Source: Pteria penguin
Lineage: Eukaryota; Mollusca; Bivalvia; Pterioida; Pteriidae
NCBI GenBank assembly: GCA_035048485.1
Contig: CM068584.1
Coordinates: forward strand, 69,848,637-69,912,636
DNA: 64,000 nt
Direction of reading: 5' to 3'
In this document: positions 11,264 to 20,926 of the stretch, one piece after another
Layout of the letters: each line of letters opens with the position of its first letter
Position numbering within the stretch: the stretch's first letter is position 1
The notes under the pieces: generated by a model
What the model was told of the DNA's origin: nothing
Databases searched by the model: none
What the model saw: the letters and a program-made list of their open reading frames with translations, nothing else
Made by a program: the position numbers and the translations under genes

Positions 11264-11960
11264 AAGGGGGGAATCACTTCAGTATGCAAGGGGTAGAGGT
11301 CTTGAGTAAAACCGCGTGGGTGGGTGGCGGGGGGGGGGGAGGTTAGAGCAATGGGGAAGGAGATAGAGTAGGGGAGGGGTTTGATTCTTTCATTCTGGAA
11401 ACAATTAAATTGTCATTTAATGGTCAGTACAGGTTAGCAAACTTTCTACGCAAATTCATTTTACATTTCCTCTCATGAAAGAAAAAACAATAAATAAAAG
11501 AAAACAAACTCCACATAGAGTAAAGCATTAGCATCTCGTATGTGCATCATCTCTGCCCCATTTCACGATAGTAAGCTTAATGTGGTCACGTGATCACAAA
11601 CATCAGATTACCGGGGTGAAATTACGTGACGAAGAAATACGGATATCATATTACCGTGTTGTTTCGCGTGTTATATTCCAACCGGTTCCTACATAGACAT
11701 TTCTTGCAAGCGTAATACAGTAGCTGATGGGAATAGTAGTGAGATCACCCCCCCCCCTTTCCACTTTCCTGTTTCTCTATTAGAACCCAAAGTCTAACAA
11801 TAATGTAACATGAACGTGCATCTCTCTGAGCCTTCTTATTTACAAAACTGCCTCTAAAATGATTCGATTTGATTCTAAGTCTTATATTTGGAGAGAGAGA
11901 GAGAGATTCATTCCTTAAGGACGGCTCGGCGCAAGCGTCTCGCCTTCTATGTACATGTAA
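11264..11960. other. Low-copy spacer, no gene seen
   Basis: It begins with a degenerate array edge and a G run (11325-11340), then AT-rich low-copy DNA, a C run near 11750 and a (GA)n tract at 11891-11906. No convincing coding frame or RNA gene was found. Confidence 0.4.
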
Positions 11961-11962
11961 TC

Positions 11963-12114
11963 AACACGACAAATGTCCGTGGACAGACAATAACAAACTT
12001 AATAACTGTTTTATTTTGTCGAGGACCAATATCTAAGGCATGAAGTATAAACAGACAGCAGACATCATTATTTTCTGCCTCAAACTCGCCATAGCCGTCC
12101 AACATATCGTTACT
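11963..12114 (-). repeat. Dispersed repeat, copy 1 of 2 in the window
   Basis: This segment matches 42381-42532 in the opposite orientation over about 150 bp with only scattered differences. Shared landmarks on this strand include TTGTCGAGGACCAATATCTA and ATTTTCTGCCTCAAACTCGC. It is probably a fragment of an interspersed transposable element of unrecognised family. Confidence 0.75.
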
Positions 12115-12235
12115 AACGGTTTGCGAGAATTTGGAAAGCGGTCATGTAACCAGATTGCAGCAATGCTATTCGATCAAACTAGTCCAAAGCAATGTAAATT
12201 GGCGTAGGGGAGAACATCTTACGAGATAGAAACAA

Positions 12236-12292
12236 CCCTAACTCTAACAACTCTAACCCTAACAACCCTTACCCTAACCCTAACCAACTCTG
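12236..12292. repeat. Degenerate interstitial telomeric tract
   Basis: A run of CCCTAA units mixed with AACTCT/AACAACC variants. No clear flanking duplication. Confidence 0.8.
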
Positions 12293-12325
12293 TAACACGA
12301 AAATCACGAATACCGTATTACTGGA

Positions 12326-12403
12326 GTTATCCTAAAACTGATTATCCTATATTTATCCTACATTTATCCTATATTTATCCTATATTTATCCTACATTTAT
12401 CCT
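12326..12403. repeat. 11-bp tandem repeat, about 6 copies
   Basis: The unit ATATTTATCCT or ACATTTATCCT repeats head to tail, with degenerate copies at the left. Confidence 0.8.
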
Positions 12404-12950
12404 GGATGAAAGTGTATAACTTTCCATAGAGCCTGTGTTTGTCTTTAACACCAAATGAATACACGGTAATTTGTGGAGCATACTGTAGGTCTTTATGGTA
12501 TTATTATTACGGTGTATGCAGTTCATGTAATTAATATTTTGACTTTTGCATTTTATATGTATAATTTCCGCATTCCAAAGAACACCCCCCTTTTTATTGT
12601 CTTTTGGGGGGGGATGAAAGGGATTAATTTGATTGGAATGCATGAAATTTTAAACCAGCTACACCACTGCCTCCGTGTCTTGGAGAAAGGTTTGCTGACG
12701 AATTGTCCATAATAATTCCAATTCGTAAATGAAAAGTAGTTAACGATGGATTTTATAGGGACGAATGTATCAAGAAGATATAAAGACTTGTCAACCTTTA
12801 ATCCATGAGAGACGAAGAAACAGCTCTCGACAAAAATGAGAATACCCTAACATTGATATTTTGGTTTATATGTACACGGTATTCATAACCATAGAACAGG
12901 ATCGTGACATATCTCCTAGATACTTCAATATTTCTGTATTCATATTTACC
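12404..12950. other. Low-copy spacer
   Basis: AT-rich DNA with a C/G-run hairpin-like pair near 12585-12613. No gene identified; the open frames on the two strands are short and lack supporting signals. Confidence 0.35.
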
Positions 12951-12955
12951 TACAG

Positions 12956-13161
12956 ACGGGACCACAGCACTTTCTTCAATAGACAGGCGATTTGTCAAGA
13001 GCTTCTCTGTACCAAACAAACTGCCTTCAACAATGGCAATAGAATCTCTGGAACAAGATCTACGTCTCCTCGCGGAGCAATACTCGAGATTTATACGCAA
13101 CAAATTTGAACATGAAAGAGGAAGTATTCCCACCGATCAGTATGTCAAATCATGTACATAG
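12956..13161 (+). CDS. Candidate terminal coding exon, hypothetical
   Basis: A possible acceptor (TTTACCTACAG) ends at 12955 and is followed by an open frame of about 68 codons ending in TAG at 13159-13161. The predicted peptide has a balanced composition and an amphipathic helical stretch (ESLEQDLRLLAEQYSRF then IRNKFEHERG) that looks more protein-like than the other frames here. No upstream exon, polyadenylation signal or known domain was found. An overlapping open frame exists on the opposite strand (12798-13133), so chance is a real alternative. Confidence 0.25.
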
Positions 13162-13705
13162 AAACGGTGAAATCCAATTGACAATTCTGTTTTCGGAAAT
13201 CTTACTTGGGGCCGGGGAAATATCAAGGGTCGACAACCCAGCACGATATCGAGTGTGCTCTACGCCTAGTTGTAGATAAATTTCGTCCGAGCAATTTTAT
13301 TTTCTCCCAATAAAATACGTTGACAAATTTTGTCATAGGTCCCAACAAGTGATATTTCATTTGAGCGTCAGCTGGCGAATGGTTTTTGTGACGGTCACTT
13401 AAAAGATAGGTAGGGTTGTATATTTTTTGTAGCAATTGTGGGTAGGGCACTTTGTATTTCTGTGCCAATTAGCTGGTAGGGTTGTAGATTTCGGTAACAG
13501 TAGTGGGTAGGACTATACAATTCGGTAATAAAAATGGTTTGGGCTTTGTATTATGCCTGTATTGCGCAGAATCCCTTGGTCTCTAAATGTTTCGCTTGGT
13601 AAGCCTCTTATGGGCGTTTCTGGATTACTGAATTGTTAAATGAATGGAGTTGCCGCCTTAGGAAAGATTAGGCACTTTAAATTCCCAACAACCTCTGTTC
13701 CTCAT
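13162..13705. other. Low-copy spacer with a faint repeat
   Basis: 13410-13545 holds three or four decayed copies of a GTAGGGTTGTA...GTGGGTAGG motif. The rest is low-copy and no gene is seen. Confidence 0.4.
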
Positions 13706-13709
13706 TTAC

Positions 13710-13822
13710 ATTCTATTGTAAACTACTTCTACACAATGTTACATAATTGTTAATATTATGAAATACCGACACTACACATTGTATATTTCTGAACTTTATC
13801 GAACAATATAATGGAAATTTAC
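13710..13822 (+). repeat. Dispersed repeat family 2, copy 1
   Basis: Diverged but collinear with 16130-16257. Shared blocks include TTCTATTGTA, CACAATGTTACA, GTTAATATTATGAAAT and TTCTGAA...TTTAT, ending in AAATTTAC. Probably relics of one non-autonomous transposable element family. Confidence 0.65.
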
Positions 13823-14735
13823 ATGAATTACAAATCGTGTTTATGTTCCGTTCGCATACCCAAGCCACTGATAAAAACCAGGGGGTGGGGAAGGGAGGTG
13901 TCAGTGATTAACTCCTCTAATTCGTTCTGCGTGGGTAGGCGTATGGAAAAGGGGGGTCTATTTAAAATGTGGACCCCAAGAGTTTATTCCTGGTATCAAC
14001 CACTTCCTCTCTTTTCGTTTGCGTTCATATTTCAGTATAGAAATGTGAGCCATGGAGAACATACATCCCTAAAACGTTCCTTGAAATGTAATTGATGACC
14101 ATCAGGCAGATGACCTCTTCCAACTGTGTCCGAAAGATGAAGAAAATGGAAGAAATTATACATAATGTATAATCGCAAACTGGTCTCGCTCAGAGACTTC
14201 TCCATTCGGACAATTTGAATAAGTCGCCGAAAAATTAAACCCAGAACTGAAACAACCGAGAAAATATGAATTATATGGATTAAACATTCAAACCAAGCCG
14301 CTTCAAAGAGATTGAAAAAAGAGAAAAACCAACAACATGTTTTTGCTTCTCGGAAAAAGAAAAAAGAAAGCCGAAATTATGTTGACACAAAGGTAGCCAA
14401 ACTTACCGATACATGGTGTATTTAGTATAGACCATATACACTTTTTGATTTTGTGCACCAGATGCGTATATGCATAAAACAGGTAAATCAATTTACGCAC
14501 AGCGAGATATCCTTTCGGAAATGAAATATTTCTTTGTTAATCTTTACGTAAATAGAGATGTGATAAGGGGAATCTTACAGGGAAACATGATATCCCCTCC
14601 CATATTCTACTCAGAGATTTCGTAAAAGCATCTGATTTTGTTACATGAAGGTTTATTTATAAAGATATCAAAATTCGTCCAGATATACATTTTTAACATA
14701 TTATACGTATTATTCATAATGATGTTTAACTTTGT
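13823..14735. other. Low-copy AT-rich region, no gene supported
   Basis: A possible acceptor-like TTTCAG occurs at 14030-14036, but the sequence after it is soon closed by stops. Short open frames have no supporting signals. Confidence 0.35.
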
Positions 14736-14737
14736 GT

Positions 14738-14909
14738 TATACAGAATGGTAACGTTGCGGACGTTTTCTGTATATGATGTGGCTGTAGAAACCACCACCC
14801 CCCCCCCCCCCCCCAAAGAAAGGGGGGGGGGGTGGTGTTCAGTCTTCCTATGAAACTTATACAGAATGGTGATTATGCGAACTTTTTCTGTAAAGGGTGT
14901 GGCGATACT
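14738..14909. repeat. C-run/G-run hairpin flanked by diverged 52-bp direct repeats
   Basis: TTATACAGAATGGT and the next ~38 bases (14738-14789) recur in diverged form at 14858-14909. Between them ACCACC plus a C run (about 14791-14815) faces a G run ending in GGTGGTG (about 14821-14838), which can fold into a GC-only hairpin. Confidence 0.6.
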
Positions 14910-15365
14910 ACAATCATCTTAGAAGGAATAGATACAAACCACAAAGAATACAAACTAATACAGTATGCTGACCATACAATAATGTACATAGACAGGGCTG
15001 ACCGCTGGTTCAGATCTTTACTATCCCTATTTTATCAATATGCGAGATTCTCAGGTCTTAAATTTAATCATGAGAATAGAGGATGTGTCAAATATCGTAA
15101 TATTCTCAGACATAATTTTGTACTGATCTTAATATGTATTGGAGCCATAATCCATTTATTTTACGTGGGAATAATTATAGTCAGTATTATACTGAAGTAT
15201 TTCAAGCAACTATGAGAGCAGAGTCCAAAAGATAAGAGCTTTGATAAAGTCATAGTCCAAGAGATGTTTGGGTAATTCAGTCATCATAATGGAGGTCTTC
15301 AAATAATTGGTATAAATACTGTTTGTAAAAGTGACAAAATCACAAGGACCTGAACACTCTGTGAA
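14850..15365 (+). pseudogene. LINE reverse-transcriptase relic (L1/Tx1-like), decayed
   Basis: The frame within 14832-15215 contains EYKLIQYADH, then about 25 residues later FSGLKFNHE. This is the order and spacing of the RT catalytic YADD box and the following SGLKxN block in LINEs whose RT reads K-x-x-QYADDTT. The second catalytic Asp is His here. After a stop, another frame gives a KVIVQEMF-like then NGGLQIIGI stretch (about 15230-15330), resembling the I-x-Q...GGLxM block that follows in the same proteins. No ORF1, endonuclease or intact 3' end was recognised. The relic is 3'- and 5'-truncated and frameshifted. LINE origin is well supported; the clade is a guess. Confidence 0.6.
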
Positions 15366-15880
15366 AACTAGGATGGGTTTCATGATTTACTTATGATTAA
15401 GATCACGTGTCTGTAATCGCTTAAAGCATCTGAATGAAGCTGATTTGAATATGTTAGGCAGAAATCTTCTGTTTCCTTTTATGCATATTGAATAATTTGT
15501 GAAAAATATGAAGGGGTCAACTTAATTCATTGAATACTTCTGCAAATGACACTAAATGGGAGAATAACAAACCCCAACCTCACTTTTTGAGTATACTTCA
15601 TATTGGAAGAAGACTAATCCCAACCCTAACCCTAACCCGACCGGGAGGATAACTTAAGTTTACCAACAACTATTCTACGGTCGACAATAAGCACTCTAAC
15701 ACAAGATTCCAGCATATATGGTGCCAGTAAAAAGTACTACATCATGTAATAACTCCTACTTATATAAGATTAGTGTTGCTGATTAATTGTATGTAATTTT
15801 GAGAACAAATGTGGTGCGCTTAAAACATGCACCTCCGGTCGGTTACATCAAAGCATTGAACTAAATCAGGTAAGAAAAGG
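15366..15880. other. Low-copy region with a telomeric tract at 15616-15638
   Basis: CCCAACCCTAACCCTAACCC at about 15619-15638 is followed by GGGAGGATAAC. A similar GGGAGAATAAC lies at 15558, a possible but weak flanking duplication. No gene seen. Confidence 0.5.
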
Positions 15881-16013
15881 GTATTGTCCTATGATATGTT
15901 TGTACATGTAATTTGGGAAATTAAAACAAGCATGAATGACTATTACATGCATGTTTGACTGTTACATGATTGTTTTAATTTCTCAAATTACAAATATGTC
16001 GTAGAACAGTATT
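15881..16013. mobile_element. Long hairpin, possible MITE
   Basis: A left arm (15881 to about 15935) and right arm (about 15960-16013) are inverted copies of one another. Their best core is GTAATTTGGGAAATTAAAAC against the complement of GTTTTAATTTCTCAAATTAC, one mismatch in 20. Arms total about 50 bp with a 5-bp gap and a 20-25 bp loop. A foldback or MITE-type transposon is the likeliest explanation; no target-site duplication was found. Confidence 0.55.
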
Positions 16014-16129
16014 AAGAGCTACATTTTTCCCGTGTTGTAATTTCTGTCTTTAAGTCACAAAATCAAATTGGATCACTGAATGGTCAAATTAATGAAACGA
16101 TTTTATATTTTAAATTCGCAAGAGCTTCT

Positions 16130-16257
16130 TTCTATTGTATACTGTTCCCACACAATGTTACACAAGTATTTAAAGTGTTAATATTATGAAATGCCTACCT
16201 GCATGACTGTATATTACATCTTTCTGAAGTTTATGAAACAGTTTAATGTAAATTTAC
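16130..16257 (+). repeat. Dispersed repeat family 2, copy 2
   Basis: Collinear with 13710-13822 in the same orientation, diverged, with a few indels. It shares CACAATGTTACA, GTTAATATTATGAAAT and the terminal TAAATTTAC. Confidence 0.65.
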
Positions 16258-16408
16258 CGGTACACGAACTGAAAGCTGCGTTAAAGTAAGTTCCGCGCGC
16301 ATGCTCCAGCATGTCATGGTAGCACAAGAAAAGAAAAAAAAAAGGAGAGGTTCAGGGGTGCACAGAAATAAAATTCGGTAAACACGTGTGTGTATGTGTA
16401 TGTGTGGT

Positions 16409-16575
16409 TTTTTTTTTTGGGGGGGGGGGTTGTCTTCTTGCTTTTTTGTGTTTATATATCGATTCCTTCTTTCTTTCAACTTTTACGTATCATTTATATA
16501 TATTTATCTATCTATTAACGTATTCATATATTACATTTATCTATTTATTATTTATAGATACGTTCATTTATTTAT
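16409..16575. repeat. Simple-sequence tract
   Basis: A T run followed by a G run (16409-16430), then TTTATCTAT-type low-complexity DNA. Confidence 0.7.
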
Positions 16576-16593
16576 TGAACGTTTGCTTTGAGG

Positions 16594-16631
16594 GGCAGGC
16601 GTGGTGTAGTGCCAGCAAATGAGAGCATCCA
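16594..16631 (+). mobile_element. 5' fragment of SINE family B
   Basis: The start GGGCAGGCGTGGTGTAGTG closely matches the start of the longer copy at 44636 (GGGCAGGCTTGGTGTAATG), which includes a tRNA-like A-box region. It is truncated after about 38 bp by the 39-bp array. Confidence 0.4.
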
Positions 16632-16638
16632 AAAGAAA

Positions 16639-18702
16639 GTGTGTCGTCACACGCTAATGTATAACATGTATAAGAGCGTGTGTCGTCACACGTTAATGTA
16701 TAACATGTATAAGAGCGTGTGTCGTCACACGTTAATGTATAACATGTATAAGAGCGTGTGTCGTCACACGTTAATGTATAACATGTATAAGAGCGTGTGT
16801 CGTCACACGTTAATGTATAACATGTATAAGAGCGTGTGTCGTCACACGTTAATGTATAACATGTATAAGAGCGTGTGTCGTCACACGTTAGTGTATAACA
16901 TGTATAAGAGCGTGTGTCGTCACACGTTAGTGTATAACATGTATAAGAGCGTGTGCCGTCACACGTTAATGTATAACATGTATAAGAGCGTGTGTCGTCA
17001 CACGTTAATGTATAACATGTATAAGAGCGTATGCCGTCACACGTTAGTGTATAACATGTATAAGAGCGTGTGTCGTCACACGTTAATGTATAACATGTAT
17101 AAGACCGTGTGTCGTCACACGTTAGTGTATAACATGTATAAGAGCGTGTGTCGTCACACGTTAATGTATAACATGTATAAGAGCGTGTGTCGTCACACGT
17201 TAATGTATTACATGTATAAGAGCGTATGCCGTCACACGTTAGTGTATAATATGTATAAGACCGTGTGTCGTCACACGTTAATGTATAACATGTATAAGAG
17301 CGTGTGTCGTCACACGTTAATGTATAACATGTATAAGAGCGTGTGTCGTCACACGTTAATGTATAACATGTATAAGAGCGTGTGTCGTCACACGTTAATG
17401 TATAACATGTATAATAGCGTGTGCCGTCACACGTTAATGTATAACATGTATAAGAGCGTGTGTCGTCACACGTTAATGTATAACATGTATAAGAGCGTGT
17501 GTCGTCACACGTTAATGTATAACATGTATAAGAGCGTGTGTCGTCACTGGTTAATGTATAACATGTATAGGAGCGTATGTCGTCACACGTTAATGTATAA
17601 CATGTATAAGAGCGTATGTCGTCACACGTTAATGTATAACATGTATAAGAGCGTGTGCCGTCACACGTTAGTGTATAACATGTATAAGAGCGTATGTCGT
17701 CACACGTTAGTGTATAACATGTATAAGAGCGTAGGTCGTCACACGTTAATGTATAACATGTATAAGACCGTGTGTCGTCACACGTTAATGTATAACATGT
17801 ATAAGAGCGTGTGTCGTCACACGTTAATGTATAACATGTATAAGAGCGTGTGTCGTCACACGTTAATGTATAACATGTATAAGAGCGTATGTCGTCACAC
17901 GTTAGTGTATAACATGTATAAGAGCGTGTGCCGTCACACGTTAATGTATAACATGTATAAGAGCGTGTGCCGTCACACGTTAATGTATAACATGTATAAG
18001 AGCGTGTGCCGTCACACGTTAATGTATAACATGTATAAGAGCGTGTGTCGTCACACGTTAATGTATAACATGTATAAGAGCGTGTGTCGTCATACGTTAA
18101 TGTATAACATGTATAAGAGCGTGTGTCGTCACACGTTAATGTATAACATGTATAAGAGCGTGTGTCGTCACACGTTAATGTATAACATGTATAAGAGCGT
18201 GTGTCGTCAGACGTTAATGTATAACATGTATAAGAGCGTGTGTCGTCACACGTTAATGTATAACATGTATAAGAGCGTGTGTCGTCACACGTTAATGTAT
18301 AACATGTATAAGAGCGTGTGTCGTCACACGTTAATGTATAACATGTATAAGAGCGTATGTCGTCACACGTTAATGTATAACATGTATAAGAGCGTGTGTC
18401 GTCACACGTTAGTGTATAACATGTATAAGAGCGTGTGTCGTCACACGTTAATGTATAACATGTATAAGAGCGTGTGTCGTCACACGTTAATGTATAACAT
18501 GTATAAGAGCGTGTGTCGTCACACGTTAGTGTATAACATGTATAAGAGCGTGTGTCGTCACACGTTAGTGTATAACATGTATAAGAGCGTGTGTCGTCAC
18601 ACGTTAATGTATAACATGTATAAGACCGTGTGTCGTCACTTGTTAATGTATAACATGTATAAGAGCGTGTGTCGTCACACGTTAATGTATAACATGTATA
18701 AG
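16639..18702. repeat. 39-bp tandem array, about 53 copies
   Basis: Unit cores are GTGTGTCGTCACACGTTAAT and GTATAACATGTATAAGAGC. Each unit carries a short hairpin, CGTGTG with loop TCGT and CACACG. Variants (GTGCCGTC, GTATGTCG, TTAGTGT, AAGACCG) are scattered. Stop-free frames over 700 codons on both strands follow from the 39-bp period. One more unit lies beyond the inserted element, at 18847-18880. Confidence 0.95.
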
Positions 18703-18841
18703 CAGTGGCGGATTTAGAGCCCCCCCCCCTTTTGGCCACATATTTACTAGTAAAAATCCAGATTTTGCACTAAAAATGGCTAAGAAGTTTTGCTAATACA
18801 CATGTGGGCCCCCCTTTTCGGAAATCCTGGATCCGCCACTG
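18703..18841. mobile_element. Small terminal-inverted-repeat element (MITE) inserted in the 39-bp array
   Basis: It begins CAGTGGCGGAT and ends ATCCGCCACTG, an exact 11-bp terminal inverted repeat. Inside the termini are a C run on each side followed by TTTT. This 139-bp element has no coding capacity. CAGTGGCGGATCC-type termini are frequent in hAT-like non-autonomous elements of invertebrates (recalled). A clean 8-bp target duplication is not visible: the left flank ends GTATAAG, the right starts AAAAAAGCG. The array resumes immediately after it. Confidence 0.7.
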
Positions 18842-18885
18842 AAAAAAGCGTGTGTCGTCACACGTTAATGTACATGTATAACAAA

Positions 18886-19310
18886 ACTTATTACTTTAGA
18901 TAAATTTATCTGAATTTTACTTCTGACTGTGAATTTGTATGCTTTTTTCTGTTTTGTCTTTTTCTCTTTATATTTGAATCTTTTTATTTTGTGATTGTGT
19001 TCAACATGTGTTCATCATGTAGCTTTACTGTGTTATAGTTATTTGTAAATGTTTCATTTCATTGAATGCCTCTTGTCTTGTGATTGTATTCTACATGTTG
19101 TGTGTATGTGTGTATGCATGTGTTTATGTTAGCTGTAATGTGTTGCTCTTGTATGTTATTTATTGCTAAATGCTTCTTGTCGAGAAATGATATAATGGCA
19201 TTGTATTCTTTGTAACCGCATGTATGTATGTTTCAATGTAAATAAAAAAATGTAAATTTATAACAAGTATGTATTAGCAATGACAATAAAATGATAAAGG
19301 GAAACTGTCT
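18886..19310. other. T-rich low-copy region, possibly a LINE 3' end
   Basis: T/G-rich sequence ending in GTAAATAAAAAAATG near 19238-19254, which resembles a retroposon 3' untranslated end with poly(A). No coding part is attached, so this is only a suggestion. Confidence 0.25.
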
Positions 19311-19372
19311 GGATTTTGGGGGTTAGGGCTATGGGATTTGGGGGTTAAGGCTAGGGGATTTGGGGGTCGTTA
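19311..19372. repeat. Degenerate G-rich telomere-like repeat, about 24 bp x 3
   Basis: GGATTTTGGGGGTTAGGGCT recurs as GGGATTTGGGGGTTAAGGCT and GGGATTTGGGGGTC. It includes TTAGGG but is not a pure telomeric repeat. Confidence 0.6.
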
Positions 19373-19850
19373 TTTTACATTTATTTAATTCCATTTCCTT
19401 ATATCTTGTGTTTTTCTTAATTACCGATTCACATACTTTTCTTCATTCATATAATTATATTGTTTCTATCAATAAATAAGACATTGACTTACGTTACTTA
19501 TTGACATTCCACCCCCTTCTCTAAATACTTAGTGGGCCGAATTGAGTCCCATGCATGTTTTAATCTACTCGGCGATAAACACCTCACTGTATCCTGTTCT
19601 CTCTGTTCCTGTATACGACTCAGAGTTCCTACTGATGACGTAAGAACAAGTAGGTGAATTGCAATTTTTATAACAGGTAGGTGAACTGCAATATTTATAA
19701 CATCCACACAGCTTTCTTGTTCAAATTGATTTACAATCTCTGCATTGTGCAAATTCCACTCCTGTGTTTGAAGATCAAATATATGAGTATTATAGGCCAA
19801 AAAAAGAATTGCGTTGAATGTTAAAGCTGAGTAATCATAACCCGATGTCT
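19373..19850. other. Low-copy region, no gene supported
   Basis: A 100-codon open frame on the minus strand (19498-19800) spans a local duplication (AACAGGTAGGTGAA, near 19645 and 19672). It has no splice or domain support, so I do not call it. Confidence 0.3.
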
Positions 19851-20064
19851 GGACCCAGGAGCAGGGCAGAGATTTAGTGTCTGGACCAAGGCCCAGGGCA
19901 GATATTAGTGTCTGGGCCCAGGAGCAGGGCAGAAATTTTGTAGAGTTCAGGTGTTAAGTCCAAGAAAAGGGCGGAGTTCAGGCGTGTATGCCAAGGTACC
20001 AGACAGATATTTCACAGAGTTCAGGCGTGTATGCCAAGGTACCAGACAGATATATCACAGAGTC
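19851..20064. repeat. Two short local tandem duplications
   Basis: GTCTGGACCCAGGAGCAGGG-type units of about 44 bp (3 copies, 19846-19935) are followed by a 42-bp unit containing TTCAGGCGTGTATGCCAAGG (2 copies plus a partial, about 19975-20060). Confidence 0.75.
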
Positions 20065-20235
20065 CACAAAATGTCTCATTTGGGTTGTTACGTACAAAGC
20101 GTAATGTGCTGGAAATATATGACTGTGCTACATAGAGGGCGCTATACTCTACCCAGGACTCCGTGCGCTACGAGCATTAATCCTCTGTCAATGCCTATTT
20201 AAAAAAAAATTGAAAAGGTTTCATATTTTGATATT

Positions 20236-20275
20236 TCAGTGGCGGAACCAGCACTTAAAAAAGAAGGGAAAAAAG
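20236..20275 (+). mobile_element. Possible terminal fragment of the CAGTGGCGG element
   Basis: TTCAGTGGCGGAACCAGCAC resembles the TIR of the element at 18703. No opposite terminus was found. Confidence 0.25.
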
Positions 20276-20663
20276 ACGATAAAGGCATTCAGAAGGCAAA
20301 ATCCTGAATACTGATTTGAATAGAGACCAAGTTATAAGAATAAGAGAGTTACCTCTTAGAGTCACCTACCCTTACCTACTGTCTGAGTACGGCAGGTGAT
20401 GTGATATCGATGACATCCTGTACAGAAAGCGAGATGATATTGATAACCATGTAGTAAGGTCAAATGAATAATACCGCAAAAGGAGAGACGGAATGTTGTA
20501 AGGTATTGTCATGATGGAAAGGATTGCTATGGATGAATTGCGCGAATTACCTCTGACCGGAAAAGAGGAACGAGTACATTTCGGTGAATGCAGACTATTA
20601 TACGATTCAAAATACCATGGAGTCTCAAACAGTGGCCGAAATCATTGTTGATGAAGTCATGGC

Positions 20664-20747
20664 AAGGTTAAGTGTCCTTTCCATTATATCTAACCCTAAC
20701 CCTAACCCTAACCCTAACCAAGGTTAAGTGTCCCTTCCATTATATCT
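20664..20747. repeat. Telomeric repeat insertion flanked by 28-bp direct repeats inside the integrase relic
   Basis: The 28-bp host segment at 20664-20691 recurs at 20720-20747 with one mismatch. Between them are 28 bases of CCCTAA repeats. The integrase frame is 1 (mod 3) before and 0 (mod 3) after; removing 56 bases reconciles the two, so the insertion plus duplication happened in a formerly continuous frame. Confidence 0.9.
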
Positions 20748-20926
20748 TCAGGTCAGGTACCGGGTATTCTGTTTGAGAGCAAGTTGTTTAAAGAAATGTT
20801 TGGTCTACTTGATATCAAGAAAACACATACAATCCCTTATCGTCCCCAATCAGATGGGATGGTGGAAATATTTAATCGTACCTTGTTAACAATGTTAGGC
20901 AAATTCCTCAATGTCTATCTTCCAAA

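Noticed and set aside
7558..11289. Open frames of 723-1243 codons on both strands
   Set aside because: They are produced by a 27-bp repeat with no stop in some frames; repeated identical peptides occur in several frames and both strands, with no start, splice or domain support.
16568..18739. Open frames of more than 700 codons on both strands (Cys/Thr-rich one included)
   Set aside because: They follow from the 39-bp period; the ends run into a MITE and a SINE fragment.
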